Shown one piece after another: positions 34,499 to 42,567 of a DNA stretch of 64,000 bases. The translations under genes and the position numbers were made by a program. Every line of letters starts with the position of its first letter. Within the stretch, counting starts at the first letter, position 1. Source of the DNA: Pelomonas sp. SE-A7 (lineage in GTDB: Bacteria; Pseudomonadota; Gammaproteobacteria; Burkholderiales; Burkholderiaceae_C); NCBI RefSeq assembly GCF_030345705.1, contig NZ_JAUASW010000001.1, positions 2,232,001-2,296,000 on the forward strand, read 5' to 3'. The notes below the pieces were generated by a model, which was not told where the DNA came from, did no database searches, and saw nothing but the letters and a program-made list of their open reading frames with translations.

Positions 34499-35962
34499 TC
34501 AGGCCGTACCGCCGACGGTCAGGCCATCGATGCGCAGGGTGGGCTGGCCCACGCCGACCGGCACGCTCTGGCCTTCCTTGCCGCAGACGCCGACGCCGGT
34601 ATCCAGCTGCATGTCGTTGCCGATCATGCTGACGCGGGTCAGCGCGTCCGGGCCGTTGCCGATGATGGTGGCGCCCTTGACCGGGTATTGGATCTTGCCG
34701 TCCTCGACCCAGAAGGCCTCGCTGGCCGAGAACACGAATTTGCCGCTGGTGATGTCGACCTGGCCGCCGCCGAAGTTGGTGGCGTACAGGCCCTTCTTGA
34801 TGCTGGCGATGACCTCGGCCGGGTCCTTGTCGCCGCCCAGCATGTAGGTGTTGGTCATGCGCGGCATGGGCACATGGGCATAGCTCTCGCGCCGGCCGTT
34901 GCCGGTGGCCGCCACCTTCATCAGGCGGGCATTCATGGCATCCTGGATATAGCCCTTGAGGATGCCGTCCTCGATCAGAACATTGCGCTGTGAGGCGCGG
35001 CCCTCGTCATCGACGTTGAGCGAGCCACGGCGGTCCGGGATGGTGCCATCGTCCAGCACGGTGACGCCCTTGGCGGCCACGCGCTGGCCGATGCGGCCGG
35101 CAAAGGTGGACGAGCCCTTGCGGTTGAAGTCGCCCTCCAGGCCATGGCCCACGGCCTCGTGCAACAGCACGCCGGGCCAGCCCGGGCCCAGCACCACGGT
35201 CATCTCGCCGGCCGGTGCCGGACGTGATTCCAGATTGGTAAGCGCGGCCGAGACCGCCTGCTCCACGTAGCTCGCGATCATGGTGTCGCTGAAATACGCC
35301 AGGCCGAAGCGACCGCCACCGCCGCCATTGCCGACCTCGCGCCGGCCGTTCTGCTCGGCGATCACGGTGATGGACAGGCGCACCAGGGGCCGCACGTCGG
35401 CCGCCAGCGTGCCGTCGGCGCGCGCGATCAGCACCACCTCATGTTCGGCCGCCAGGCCGGCCATCACCTGGACCACGCGCGGATCCTTGGCACGGGCCAT
35501 GCGCTCGGCGCGCTCCAGCAAGGCGACCTTCTCGGTGCTGTCCAGGCTGGCGATCGGGTCCGACTCGCCGTACAGCGACCGGCTGCCCGCCACGGTCGGC
35601 GTGGCAGGCACCTTCACCCGCTTGCTCTGGCCTGCGGCGGCAATCGAGCGCACGGTACGGGCGGCGTCTAGCAGGGCCGCTTCGGAGATGTCGTCGGAAT
35701 AGGCGAACGCCGTCTTCTCGCCGGCCACGGCGCGCACGCCCACGCCCTGGTCGATGGAGAAGCTGCCGCTCTTGACTATGCCCTCCTCCAGGCTCCAGCC
35801 TTCGGCGCGGGTGGTCTGGAAGTACAGGTCGGCGTCGTCGACCCGGTGCTCGGTGATCAGGCACAGCGCCTGGGCCAGCGTGGCGTCGCTGAGGCCGAAC
35901 GGTTCCAGCAGCTTGCTGCGGGCCGTCGCGAGACGGGCCAGGGTGGGTTCGCGGGCAATCAT
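34499..35962 (-). CDS. tldD: metalloprotease TldD
   Basis: A 487-residue zinc protease subunit that works with TldE/PmbA on unfolded peptides, toxins and modified peptides. The HExxxH-type zinc motif HEAVGHGLEGD is intact, with the GRASQRNVLIEDG and GGGQVDITSG segments and the C-terminal cysteine in VGVCGKEGQ, all as in TldD. Its start overlaps the LysR gene's stop by four bases, so the two are coupled. Confidence 0.96.
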   Translation of the reverse strand: MIAREPTLARLATARSKLLEPFGLSDATLAQALCLITEHRVDDADLYFQTTRAEGWSLEEGIVKSGSFSIDQGVGVRAVAGEKTAFAYSDDISEAALLDAARTVRSIAAAGQSKRVKVPATPTVAGSRSLYGESDPIASLDSTEKVALLERAERMARAKDPRVVQVMAGLAAEHEVVLIARADGTLAADVRPLVRLSITVIAEQNGRREVGNGGGGGRFGLAYFSDTMIASYVEQAVSAALTNLESRPAPAGEMTVVLGPGWPGVLLHEAVGHGLEGDFNRKGSSTFAGRIGQRVAAKGVTVLDDGTIPDRRGSLNVDDEGRASQRNVLIEDGILKGYIQDAMNARLMKVAATGNGRRESYAHVPMPRMTNTYMLGGDKDPAEVIASIKKGLYATNFGGGQVDITSGKFVFSASEAFWVEDGKIQYPVKGATIIGNGPDALTRVSMIGNDMQLDTGVGVCGKEGQSVPVGVGQPTLRIDGLTVGGTA

Positions 35963-36864
35963 CGGGCGATTGTAGGAGCGGCCAATGCCCCTGGCAGATG
36001 CTCGGCCAGGTGGTCGAACACCAGGCGCAGCCGCGGTGTGTCACGCAGCTCGCGATGGGCGGTGATCCACAGTGGCAGCGGCGGAATTTCCAGCTCGTGC
36101 AGCACCCGCACCAGCTCCGGATCCCGCTCGGCCAGGCCACAAAGACCCACGTTCAGGCCCAGGCCGGCGCGCATCGCCTCCCAATTGACCGTCATGTCGT
36201 CGCAGCGCCAACCGAAGAACTCGCGCTCGACCTCGAAGCCCGCCTGGGCAAAGCCGCGAATCAGCTGATCGGCCTGGTCAAAGCCCAGCCACTGATGCTG
36301 ACGCAGCGTCGCCGGAGTGGGCACGCCGGCGCGCGCCAGGTAGCTGCGGTGGGCGTAGACACCGAGTGGCAAGTCGACCAGCTTGCGGGCCACCAGCGAG
36401 TGCTCGGTGGGTCTGAGCATACGCAGCGCAATGTCGGCGTGGCGCGCCACCAGGTCCTCGATCTCGTTGCTGGCCACCAGCTCCAGCTGAATCTCGGGAT
36501 GCTGCTCGCGCAACGGCCGTAGCACTGCAGGCAATACAAAAGTCGCCACCACTTCGCTGGCGGTCAGGCGCACCGTGCCGGCCAACTGTCGGTCGCTGGA
36601 AGCCAGAACCAGGTCCAGCTCGCGAGCCGCGTCGCGCATGCGCTGCGCCGCCGGCATCAGGGCCTTGCCGCCGGCGGTCAGGCTCAGGCCGCGGGGATGG
36701 CGCTCGAACAGGGTCTGGCCGACCTGCTCTTCCAGCAGCACCAACTGCCGACTCAGCGTGGGCTGGCTCAATCCGAGCCGGCTTGCCGCCCGGCTCAGCG
36801 AGCCGGATTCGGCCAGGGTGAGCAGCAGCTGTATCAGCGACCAATCGAGCGGGAGTGCGGTCAT
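35959..36864 (-). CDS. LysR family transcriptional regulator
   Basis: A 301-residue regulator. The N-terminal winged helix-turn-helix (about 5-65) contains LAESGSLSRAASRLGLSQPTLSRQLVLLEEQVGQTLFER, then the coiled linker and periplasmic-binding-like effector domain (about 90-295). The family member resembles regulators near small membrane-protein or oxidoreductase genes. It is divergent from the gene at 36962; an inverted repeat lies just before its start. Effector unknown. Confidence 0.93.
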   Translation of the reverse strand: MTALPLDWSLIQLLLTLAESGSLSRAASRLGLSQPTLSRQLVLLEEQVGQTLFERHPRGLSLTAGGKALMPAAQRMRDAARELDLVLASSDRQLAGTVRLTASEVVATFVLPAVLRPLREQHPEIQLELVASNEIEDLVARHADIALRMLRPTEHSLVARKLVDLPLGVYAHRSYLARAGVPTPATLRQHQWLGFDQADQLIRGFAQAGFEVEREFFGWRCDDMTVNWEAMRAGLGLNVGLCGLAERDPELVRVLHELEIPPLPLWITAHRELRDTPRLRLVFDHLAEHLPGALAAPTIAR

Positions 36865-36868
36865 TGCA

Positions 36869-36882
36869 ATTCACCAATGAAT
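36869..36882. promoter_or_regulatory. possible LysR operator
   Basis: ATTCACCAATGAAT has ATTCA/TGAAT arms around CCAA and lies 5-18 bases before the LysR start, inside the 97-bp divergent gap. AT-rich dyads with a T-N11-A shape are typical of LysR sites and of autoregulation. Confidence 0.45.
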
Positions 36883-36961
36883 ACCTGGCATTGAATTTAG
36901 CCCATTCCGAATATCAGCCGCAGCCGACAAACTGCAGCCCCATCAGAAGCAAGGAAGTCCC

Positions 36962-37309
36962 ATGAACCTGTTCGAGCTGATCCGCGAGCAACAACTCGGC
37001 TACGCCCAGTTCCACGCCGACCGCACCAATCTGCGCCTGCACCTGCTGACGGCGCCGGTGTTTCAGCTCGCCCACCTGGGCCTGCTGGTCTCGCTGGGCC
37101 AGGGCCATTGGGGCGCCGCCCTGGCCTGGGTCGGCCTGGCCCTGTTCGCCATCGCGATCCAGGGACGGGGTCATGCGATGGAAGCGCGGCCGGCATTGCC
37201 TTTCACCGGCCCGTTGAACGCTTTGCTGCGCATCGAGGCAGAGCAGTGGATCACTTTCCCGCGCTACGCCTTGTCAGGTGGCTGGCGCCTGGCTTTTGCC
37301 CGGACTTGA
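36962..37309 (+). CDS. small membrane protein, possibly Mpo1-like (DUF962)
   Basis: A 115-residue protein with one or two hydrophobic segments (about 27-45 and 50-68). The pattern HADRTNLRLHLLTAPVFQLAHLG followed by HAMEARPALPFTGP and LRIEAEQWITFPRYALSGGW resembles the DUF962/Mpo1-like family, whose yeast member oxidises 2-hydroxy fatty acids. The match is partial: the usual second histidine region is altered, so function is uncertain. It is divergent from LysR and a likely target of it (inference). Confidence 0.6.
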   Translation: MNLFELIREQQLGYAQFHADRTNLRLHLLTAPVFQLAHLGLLVSLGQGHWGAALAWVGLALFAIAIQGRGHAMEARPALPFTGPLNALLRIEAEQWITFPRYALSGGWRLAFART

Positions 37310-37410
37310 AACACGATTCTTTACACGCTCACGGTCGGCTGACCCGCAGGGCTGGCGTTGTGTAGGCAGGCGCGCAAGACCGCTGCGCTACCCGCAACAA
37401 GGAGTCCCTG

Positions 37411-37767
37411 ATGAAAAGCACCCTCCGCCTGATCGCCCTGCTCGGCTTCGCTGGCCTGAGCGCCCTGAGTCAGGCCCAGACCGCCACGGCCGCCTCCGCC
37501 CCGGCCACGCCCCGCGTCGATCAGCGTGAAGCCAATCAGCAAGCCCGTATTGCCCAAGGCGCCGCCTCCGGCAGCCTGACGGCCCGCGAGACCCGCCGCC
37601 TCGAGAAGGAACAGGCCGCCGTCAACAAGGCCGAAGACAAGGCCAAGGCCGATGGAACGGTGACCCGCCAGGAACGCCGCCGGCTGCACAAGATGCAGGA
37701 TGCGACCAGCAAGGACATCCATCACGCAAAGCACAACGCCAAGAGCGCCAGTGCGCCCGGCAAGTGA
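37411..37767 (+). CDS. small basic secreted protein with two similar segments
   Basis: A 118-residue protein with a signal peptide (about 1-22). The mature part is very basic and helix-forming. Two related segments are visible, GSLTARETRRLEKEQAAVNKAE (about 49-70) and GTVTRQERRRLHKMQDATSKDI (about 77-98). No domain is recognised. AAGGAG lies about eight bases before the ATG. Two hairpins follow it, so it is probably a single-gene transcript. Confidence 0.7.
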   Translation: MKSTLRLIALLGFAGLSALSQAQTATAASAPATPRVDQREANQQARIAQGAASGSLTARETRRLEKEQAAVNKAEDKAKADGTVTRQERRRLHKMQDATSKDIHHAKHNAKSASAPGK

Positions 37768-37822
37768 GACGCGACGACTAGGTTTCCCCCGCCCGCGAAC
37801 AAGCCCCCTTCTGCGCCGGTTC

Positions 37823-37875
37823 CCAGGCCCTCCCGGGCCTGGTACGCAGGAGATCAGGCCTCGCGGGCCTTTTTC
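37823..37875 (+). terminator. tandem hairpins after the small secreted protein
   Basis: A strong hairpin of CCAGGCCC and GGGCCTGG (about 37823-37842) is followed by AGGCC-TCGCG-GGCCT with TTTTT (37856-37875). The second overlaps the stop codon of the convergent rsmI gene. Confidence 0.6.
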
Positions 37876-38774
37876 ATTGCCAGCCCCAGCTCGTACAACT
37901 GATTGCGAGGCGCTCCGCTGATCTCGGCAGCCAGGGCCACGGCCTGCTTCAGCGGCAGTTCCGCCGCCAGCACTTCGAGTGACTTGCGGGCCAGGGCTGG
38001 CAGCTCTTCGTCAGCGCTTGCAGAGGTCTGGACCGCATGCAGCACCAGCACGAATTCACCCCGTTCCCTCTGAGCATCGGCCGCCAACCACGCCGGAAGC
38101 TCGGCCGCAGGCGCGGTGTGGACCGTCTCGAATTGCTTGGTCAGCTCGCGACCGACCGTGACGGTCTGCGCCGGCGCCAACTCGGCCAGCAGGCCCAGCA
38201 ATTCGGCAATGCGATGCGGCGCCTCGAACAAGACCATGCTGTGGTCCTGGCCCAGCAGCGCCTGCAGGCGGCGCCGCCGCTCCTGGCCCTTGGGCGGCAG
38301 GAAGCCGACGAAGCGGAAGCCGCTGGCCGCGGCATCACCGGCCACGCTCATCAGGCTGGTGGCGCTGCTGGCGCCGGGAATGGGCAGGGTCCGCAGGCCG
38401 GCCTTCTGCACGGCGGCGACCAGGGCCGCGCCCGGGTCCGACACCGCCGGCGTGCCGGCATCGCTCACGTACGCAATTCTTTCGCCGGCCTGCAGCCGGG
38501 CCACCAGGCCTTGCGCCGCCTCATGCTCGTTGTGCTGATGCAGGCTGAGCAGTGGCTTGTGAAGGCCCACATGGCGCAGCAGCCCGGCCGTGACCCGCGT
38601 GTCCTCGCAGGCCACCGCATCGACCAGGGACAGCACCTGGATCGCCCGCAGGCTCAGATCCGCCAAGTTGCCTATGGGCGTGGCCACCAGGTACAGCGTG
38701 GCAGCGGGATACTGCTGGCCGCCGGCCGCGGCCTGGGCGGCCTGCAACAACAGGGAGGCGGGGGCAATGCTCAA
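37854..38774 (-). CDS. rsmI: 16S rRNA 2'-O-ribose C1402 methyltransferase
   Basis: A 306-residue SAM-dependent methyltransferase of the tetrapyrrole-methylase fold. LYLVATPIGNLADLSLRA, VACEDTRVTAGLL, ISDAGTPAVSDPG-type (VSDAGTPAVSDPG) and FEAPHRIAELL are diagnostic. It starts with TTG at 38774, with GGAGAG about eight bases upstream; no closer ATG is in frame. Its first codons overlap the divergent yraN start by eight bases. Confidence 0.95.
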   Translation of the reverse strand: MSIAPASLLLQAAQAAAGGQQYPAATLYLVATPIGNLADLSLRAIQVLSLVDAVACEDTRVTAGLLRHVGLHKPLLSLHQHNEHEAAQGLVARLQAGERIAYVSDAGTPAVSDPGAALVAAVQKAGLRTLPIPGASSATSLMSVAGDAAASGFRFVGFLPPKGQERRRRLQALLGQDHSMVLFEAPHRIAELLGLLAELAPAQTVTVGRELTKQFETVHTAPAAELPAWLAADAQRERGEFVLVLHAVQTSASADEELPALARKSLEVLAAELPLKQAVALAAEISGAPRNQLYELGLAMKKAREA

Positions 38775-39147
38775 GGGAAGCTCTCCAAAAGGGCGCGGCG
38801 ATGCGGCCGAAGACCGTGCGCTGCACTATCTGCAGGCCCGGGGCCTGCGCCTGGTGACGCGCAATTATCGAGTGGCCCGCGGACCGAATGCCCGGGGCGG
38901 CGAGATCGACCTGGTCATGCGTGCGTCGGACGGCACCCTGGTCTTCGTCGAGGTGCGAGCTCGCAAGGATGGCAGCCATGGCGGCGCGGCAGCCAGCGTC
39001 ACGAGCTCCAAGCAGCGCAGGCTGCTGCTCGCTGCCCGCCACTACCTGCTTCGGATGCCGACACCACCACCCTGCCGCTTCGATGTGCTGGCTCTGGAAG
39101 GCGAGCAGATCGAGTGGCTGCAGGCCGCTTTCGACGCCTCGTTATGA
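38767..39147 (+). CDS. yraN: UPF0102 family protein YraN
   Basis: A 126-residue protein of the YraN family with a predicted endonuclease-like fold. Motifs are GDAAEDRALHYLQARGLRLVTRNYR, GGEIDLVM and LVFVEVRARKD (the E-IDL-VFVEVR pattern of the restriction-like core) and SKQRRLLLAARHYL. The start at 38767 has GGGAGG eight bases upstream, which lies inside rsmI. Cellular role not established. Confidence 0.93.
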   Translation: MLKGSSPKGRGDAAEDRALHYLQARGLRLVTRNYRVARGPNARGGEIDLVMRASDGTLVFVEVRARKDGSHGGAAASVTSSKQRRLLLAARHYLLRMPTPPPCRFDVLALEGEQIEWLQAAFDASL

Positions 39148-39156
39148 TGCACGCCG

Positions 39157-39738
39157 ATGCTTGAGCAACGGATTCAACAACAGTTCTTCGAGAGTGCCGA
39201 CCTGCTTTACCAGGTGGCCGAAAGCCTGTCGCGGCCGCTGGCCGATGCGGCCCAGCTGCTGGTCGAGGGCATCACGGCCGGCAATCGCGTGCTGTGCTGC
39301 GGCCTCGGTCTCTCCGGCCTCGATGCCCGCTACATGGCCGCCCTGCTGAGCGGCCGCTTCGAACAGGACCGGCCCGGCCTCGCGGCACTCTGCCTCGACG
39401 GCCTGGTCCAGCTGGGCGCGAACGGCGACAGCGCCGGCCAGCTGGCCCGCCAGATCCAGGTGCTGGGCCATCCCGGCGACCTGCTGCTGCTGTTCGAATC
39501 GCAGGGCACGCCTGGCCCTCAGCTGGCCGCCCTGCTGGAAGCCGCCCATGCCCAGGACATGACCGTGATCGCCCTGAGCGGCAGCCAGGACGAAGACTGG
39601 CGCGGCGCCCTGCTGGACACCGATGTCCAGATCCGGTTGCCGCACAGCCGCGCCGCCCGTGTCGCTGAAGGCCAGCGCTTGCTGGCCCATTGCCTGTGTG
39701 ACGCGATCGACCTCCAACTGCTGGGCAGCGGCGAATAA
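39157..39738 (+). CDS. diaA: SIS domain protein, DiaA/GmhA-like
   Basis: A 193-residue SIS-domain protein. ESADLLYQVAESLSRPLADAAQLLVEGITAGNRVLCCGLGLSG is the typical N-terminus, and HPGDLLLLFESQGTPGPQL a phosphosugar-binding-like loop. By position after yraN and before the BON lipoprotein it corresponds to DiaA, the DnaA-binding initiation factor of E. coli. The sequence diverges at several GmhA isomerase residues, so an enzymatic role is less likely. The symbol rests largely on context. Confidence 0.75.
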   Translation: MLEQRIQQQFFESADLLYQVAESLSRPLADAAQLLVEGITAGNRVLCCGLGLSGLDARYMAALLSGRFEQDRPGLAALCLDGLVQLGANGDSAGQLARQIQVLGHPGDLLLLFESQGTPGPQLAALLEAAHAQDMTVIALSGSQDEDWRGALLDTDVQIRLPHSRAARVAEGQRLLAHCLCDAIDLQLLGSGE

Positions 39739-39778
39739 GGCCAGCTCCCGACCCATCCTTCTGAACAAGTCCTACACC

Positions 39779-40429
39779 ATGAGCATCCGCAAGCAGCCCT
39801 CCCGTTTCGCGCTGAGCGCCACCGTGCTGGCCGCCGCCTTGCTGGCCTCGGCCTGTGCACCATTGGTGGTCGGCGGCGCCATGGTCGGCGGTGCCTTGGT
39901 GGCCACCGACCGCCGCACCTCGGGCATGCAGCTCGAGGACGAAAGCATCGAGATCAAGGTCGGCCAGAACATGCGCCACCACCTGCCGGACCGAGCCCAC
40001 GTCAATGCCAACAGCTACAACCGCATGGTGCTGCTGACCGGCGAGGTGGCAACCGAGGCCGACAAGGCCAAGGCCGAGGCCGTGACCGCCAAGGTCGAGA
40101 ACGTGCGCGGTGTGATGAACGAGCTGGAGGTCGGCTTCACCAGCTCGCTGACCAGCCGCGCCAGCGACAGCCTGCTGGCCACCAAGGTCAAGGGCCGCCT
40201 GGTCGAGGCCAAGGACCTGCTGGCCAATGCCTTTTACGTGGTGACCGAGCGCGGCAATGTCTACCTGCTGGGCCGGGTCACCGAGCGCGAGGCCAACCGC
40301 GCCGCCGAGATCGCGCGCGCCGTGGGCGGCGTCAAGAAGGTGGTCAAGATGTTCGAGCTGATCAGCGAGGAAGAGCTGGCCCGGATGACGCCCAAGGCCG
40401 CGGCCGAGGACAAGAGCGGCGCGAACTGA
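39779..40429 (+). CDS. dolP: BON domain outer-membrane lipoprotein
   Basis: A 216-residue lipoprotein. The lipobox LLASAC gives a lipidated cysteine near residue 26. Two BON domains follow (about 50-118 and 125-195) with RMVLLTGEVATEADKAKAEA and VYLLGRVTEREANRAAEIAR. It corresponds to YraP/DolP, an outer-membrane integrity factor, by domain order and by its place after diaA. The stop codon lies one base from that of the convergent dehydrogenase. Confidence 0.9.
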   Translation: MSIRKQPSRFALSATVLAAALLASACAPLVVGGAMVGGALVATDRRTSGMQLEDESIEIKVGQNMRHHLPDRAHVNANSYNRMVLLTGEVATEADKAKAEAVTAKVENVRGVMNELEVGFTSSLTSRASDSLLATKVKGRLVEAKDLLANAFYVVTERGNVYLLGRVTEREANRAAEIARAVGGVKKVVKMFELISEEELARMTPKAAAEDKSGAN

Positions 40430-40430
40430 C

Positions 40431-41324
40431 TCAGCGCAGCCTTTTGATCAGGCTGGACGTGTCCCAGCGCTGCCCGCCTAGAGCCTGGACGTCGGCGTAG
40501 AACTGGTCCACCAGGGCCGTCAGCGGCAGGCGCGAGCCGTTGCGGCGCGCCTCGTCCAGCACCAGTCCCAGGTCCTTGCGCATCCAGTCCACCGCGAAGC
40601 CGAAGTCGAACTGGTCGTCGACCATGGTCTTGCCGCGGTTGTCCATCTGCCAACTCTGCGCCGCGCCCTTGCCTATCACCTCGAGCACCTGCTTCATGTC
40701 CAGCCCGGCCTTCTGGCCGAAGGCGATGGCCTCGGACAGGCCCTGGACCACGCCGGCGATGCAGACCTGGTTGACCATCTTGGCCAGCTGACCGGCGCCG
40801 GAGCTGCCGACCAGCGTCACGGCTCGCGAGAACGCCATGGCGACCGGCTGCATGGCTTCGAATGGCGCAGCATCGCCGCCGCACATCACGGTCAGCAGGC
40901 CATTGACCGCACCCGCCTGGCCACCTGACACCGGCGCGTCGATGAAGTGCAAGCCGCGCTTCAGCGCTTCGCCATGCAGCTCGCGGGCGATGTCGGCCGA
41001 GGCCGTCGTGTGGTCCACGAAGATCGCGCCGGGCTGCATGCCGGCGAAGGCGCCGGTCTCCCCCAGCACCACGGAACGCAGGTCGGCATCGTTGCCAACG
41101 CAGGCGAACACCAGCTCGGCATCGGCCACGGCCGCGGTCGGCGTGGGCGCTGCACTGCCACCATAGTCCTTCACCCAGGCTTCGGCCTTGGCCGCCGTGC
41201 GGTTGTAGACCCTGACCTGGTGGCCGGCACGTGCCAGGTGGCCGGCCATGGGATGGCCCATCACGCCCAGGCCCAGGAAGGCCACGCGGCGCGGCGCGAT
41301 GCTCTCGTATTGCTTGCTGCTCAT
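40431..41324 (-). CDS. NAD(P)-dependent beta-hydroxyacid dehydrogenase
   Basis: A 297-residue cytoplasmic oxidoreductase of the 3-hydroxyisobutyrate/tartronate-semialdehyde reductase family. VAFLGLGVMGHPMAGHLARAGH is the nucleotide fold, VDHTTASADIARELH and DAPVSGGQAGA contain the substrate loop, and the catalytic lysine is in GAGQLAKMVNQV. The substrate is not readable. The N-terminus has a short extension before the fold. It lies 22 bases after pilU on the same strand. Confidence 0.9.
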   Translation of the reverse strand: MSSKQYESIAPRRVAFLGLGVMGHPMAGHLARAGHQVRVYNRTAAKAEAWVKDYGGSAAPTPTAAVADAELVFACVGNDADLRSVVLGETGAFAGMQPGAIFVDHTTASADIARELHGEALKRGLHFIDAPVSGGQAGAVNGLLTVMCGGDAAPFEAMQPVAMAFSRAVTLVGSSGAGQLAKMVNQVCIAGVVQGLSEAIAFGQKAGLDMKQVLEVIGKGAAQSWQMDNRGKTMVDDQFDFGFAVDWMRKDLGLVLDEARRNGSRLPLTALVDQFYADVQALGGQRWDTSSLIKRLR

Positions 41325-41346
41325 GAGGAAGGACTAAGGGAAAGGG

Positions 41347-42483
41347 TCAGACGATGGTCATGTGCTCGATGCCGCTGTTCAGGTCGCCGGACCGCGCCCG
41401 CTCGCTGTTCAGCTTGATCTGCAGCCGCAAGTCGTTGACCGAGTCGGCATTGCGCAGCGCGTCCTCGTAGTTGACCTTGCCGGCCTCGTACAGGTCGAAC
41501 AGCGCCTGGTCGAAGGTCTGCATGCCCTGCTCGCGCGAGCGCTTCATCAGCTCCTTGATCTCGCTGACCTCGCCCTTGAAGATCAGGTCCGAGACCAGGG
41601 GCGTGTTCAGCAGGATCTCGACCGCGGCGATGCGGCCCTTGCCCTCGCGGCGCGGCAGCAGGCGCTGCGAGATGATGGAACGCAGGTTCAGCGACAGGTC
41701 CATCAGCAGCTGGGCCCGCCGCTCTTCAGGGAAGAAGTTGATGATGCGGTCCAGCGCCTGGTTGGCGCTGTTGGCGTGCAGCGTGGCCATGCACAGGTGG
41801 CCGGTCTCGGCGAAGGCCACGGCATGCTCCATGGTTTCACGGTCACGCACCTCGCCCATCAGGATCACGTCGGGCGCCTGGCGCAGCGTGTTCTTCAGCG
41901 CCATGTCCCAGCTGTCGGTATCTATGCCCAGCTCGCGCTGGGTCACGATGCAGTTCTTGTGCGGATGGACGAATTCGATCGGGTCTTCGATCGTGATGAT
42001 GTGGCCGTGCGTGGTCTCGTTGCGCTCGTCGATCATGGCCGCCAGCGAGGTGCTCTTGCCCGAGCCGGTGGCGCCCACCACGATGACCAGGCCGCGCTTG
42101 GTCTGCACCACCTCGCGCAGCACATGGGGCAGATCCAGCGAGGCAATCGTCGGCAACTGGGCCGGAATGGTCCGCAGCACCAGGCCCACGCTGCCCTGCT
42201 GCAGGAAAGCATTGGCGCGGAAGCGGCCAATGCCCTGCGGCGAGATCGCGAAATTGCATTCCTTGGTGCGCTCGAACTCGGCCGCCTGCTTGTCGTTCAT
42301 GATGGAACGGGCCAGCTGCAGCGTGTGCTGGCCGGTCAGCGGCTGCGGCGAGACCTTGGTGACCTTGCCGTCCACCTTGATCGCCGGCGGGAAGTCGGCA
42401 GTCAGGAACAGGTCCGAACCCTTGCGCGAGACCATCAGGCGCAGCAGGTCGTTGATGAATTTCGAGGCCTGGTCGCGTTCCAT
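41347..42483 (-). CDS. pilU: type IV pilus retraction ATPase PilU
   Basis: A 378-residue PilT-like ATPase that assists pilus retraction. Walker A is GATGSGKST, with TIEDPIEF, VILMGEVRDRETMEHA and ATLHANSANQALDRII. The length, and its place after pilT, distinguish PilU. It starts 84 bases after pilT ends. Confidence 0.95.
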   Translation of the reverse strand: MERDQASKFINDLLRLMVSRKGSDLFLTADFPPAIKVDGKVTKVSPQPLTGQHTLQLARSIMNDKQAAEFERTKECNFAISPQGIGRFRANAFLQQGSVGLVLRTIPAQLPTIASLDLPHVLREVVQTKRGLVIVVGATGSGKSTSLAAMIDERNETTHGHIITIEDPIEFVHPHKNCIVTQRELGIDTDSWDMALKNTLRQAPDVILMGEVRDRETMEHAVAFAETGHLCMATLHANSANQALDRIINFFPEERRAQLLMDLSLNLRSIISQRLLPRREGKGRIAAVEILLNTPLVSDLIFKGEVSEIKELMKRSREQGMQTFDQALFDLYEAGKVNYEDALRNADSVNDLRLQIKLNSERARSGDLNSGIEHMTIV

Positions 42484-42567
42484 ATGGATCCTTTGGTACA
42501 GCTCTCGAGAGAAGTTTTGCCGTCACCCAAGCGGCGCCGCCGCAAGAGTGAGGTCGAACTTCTCCGG

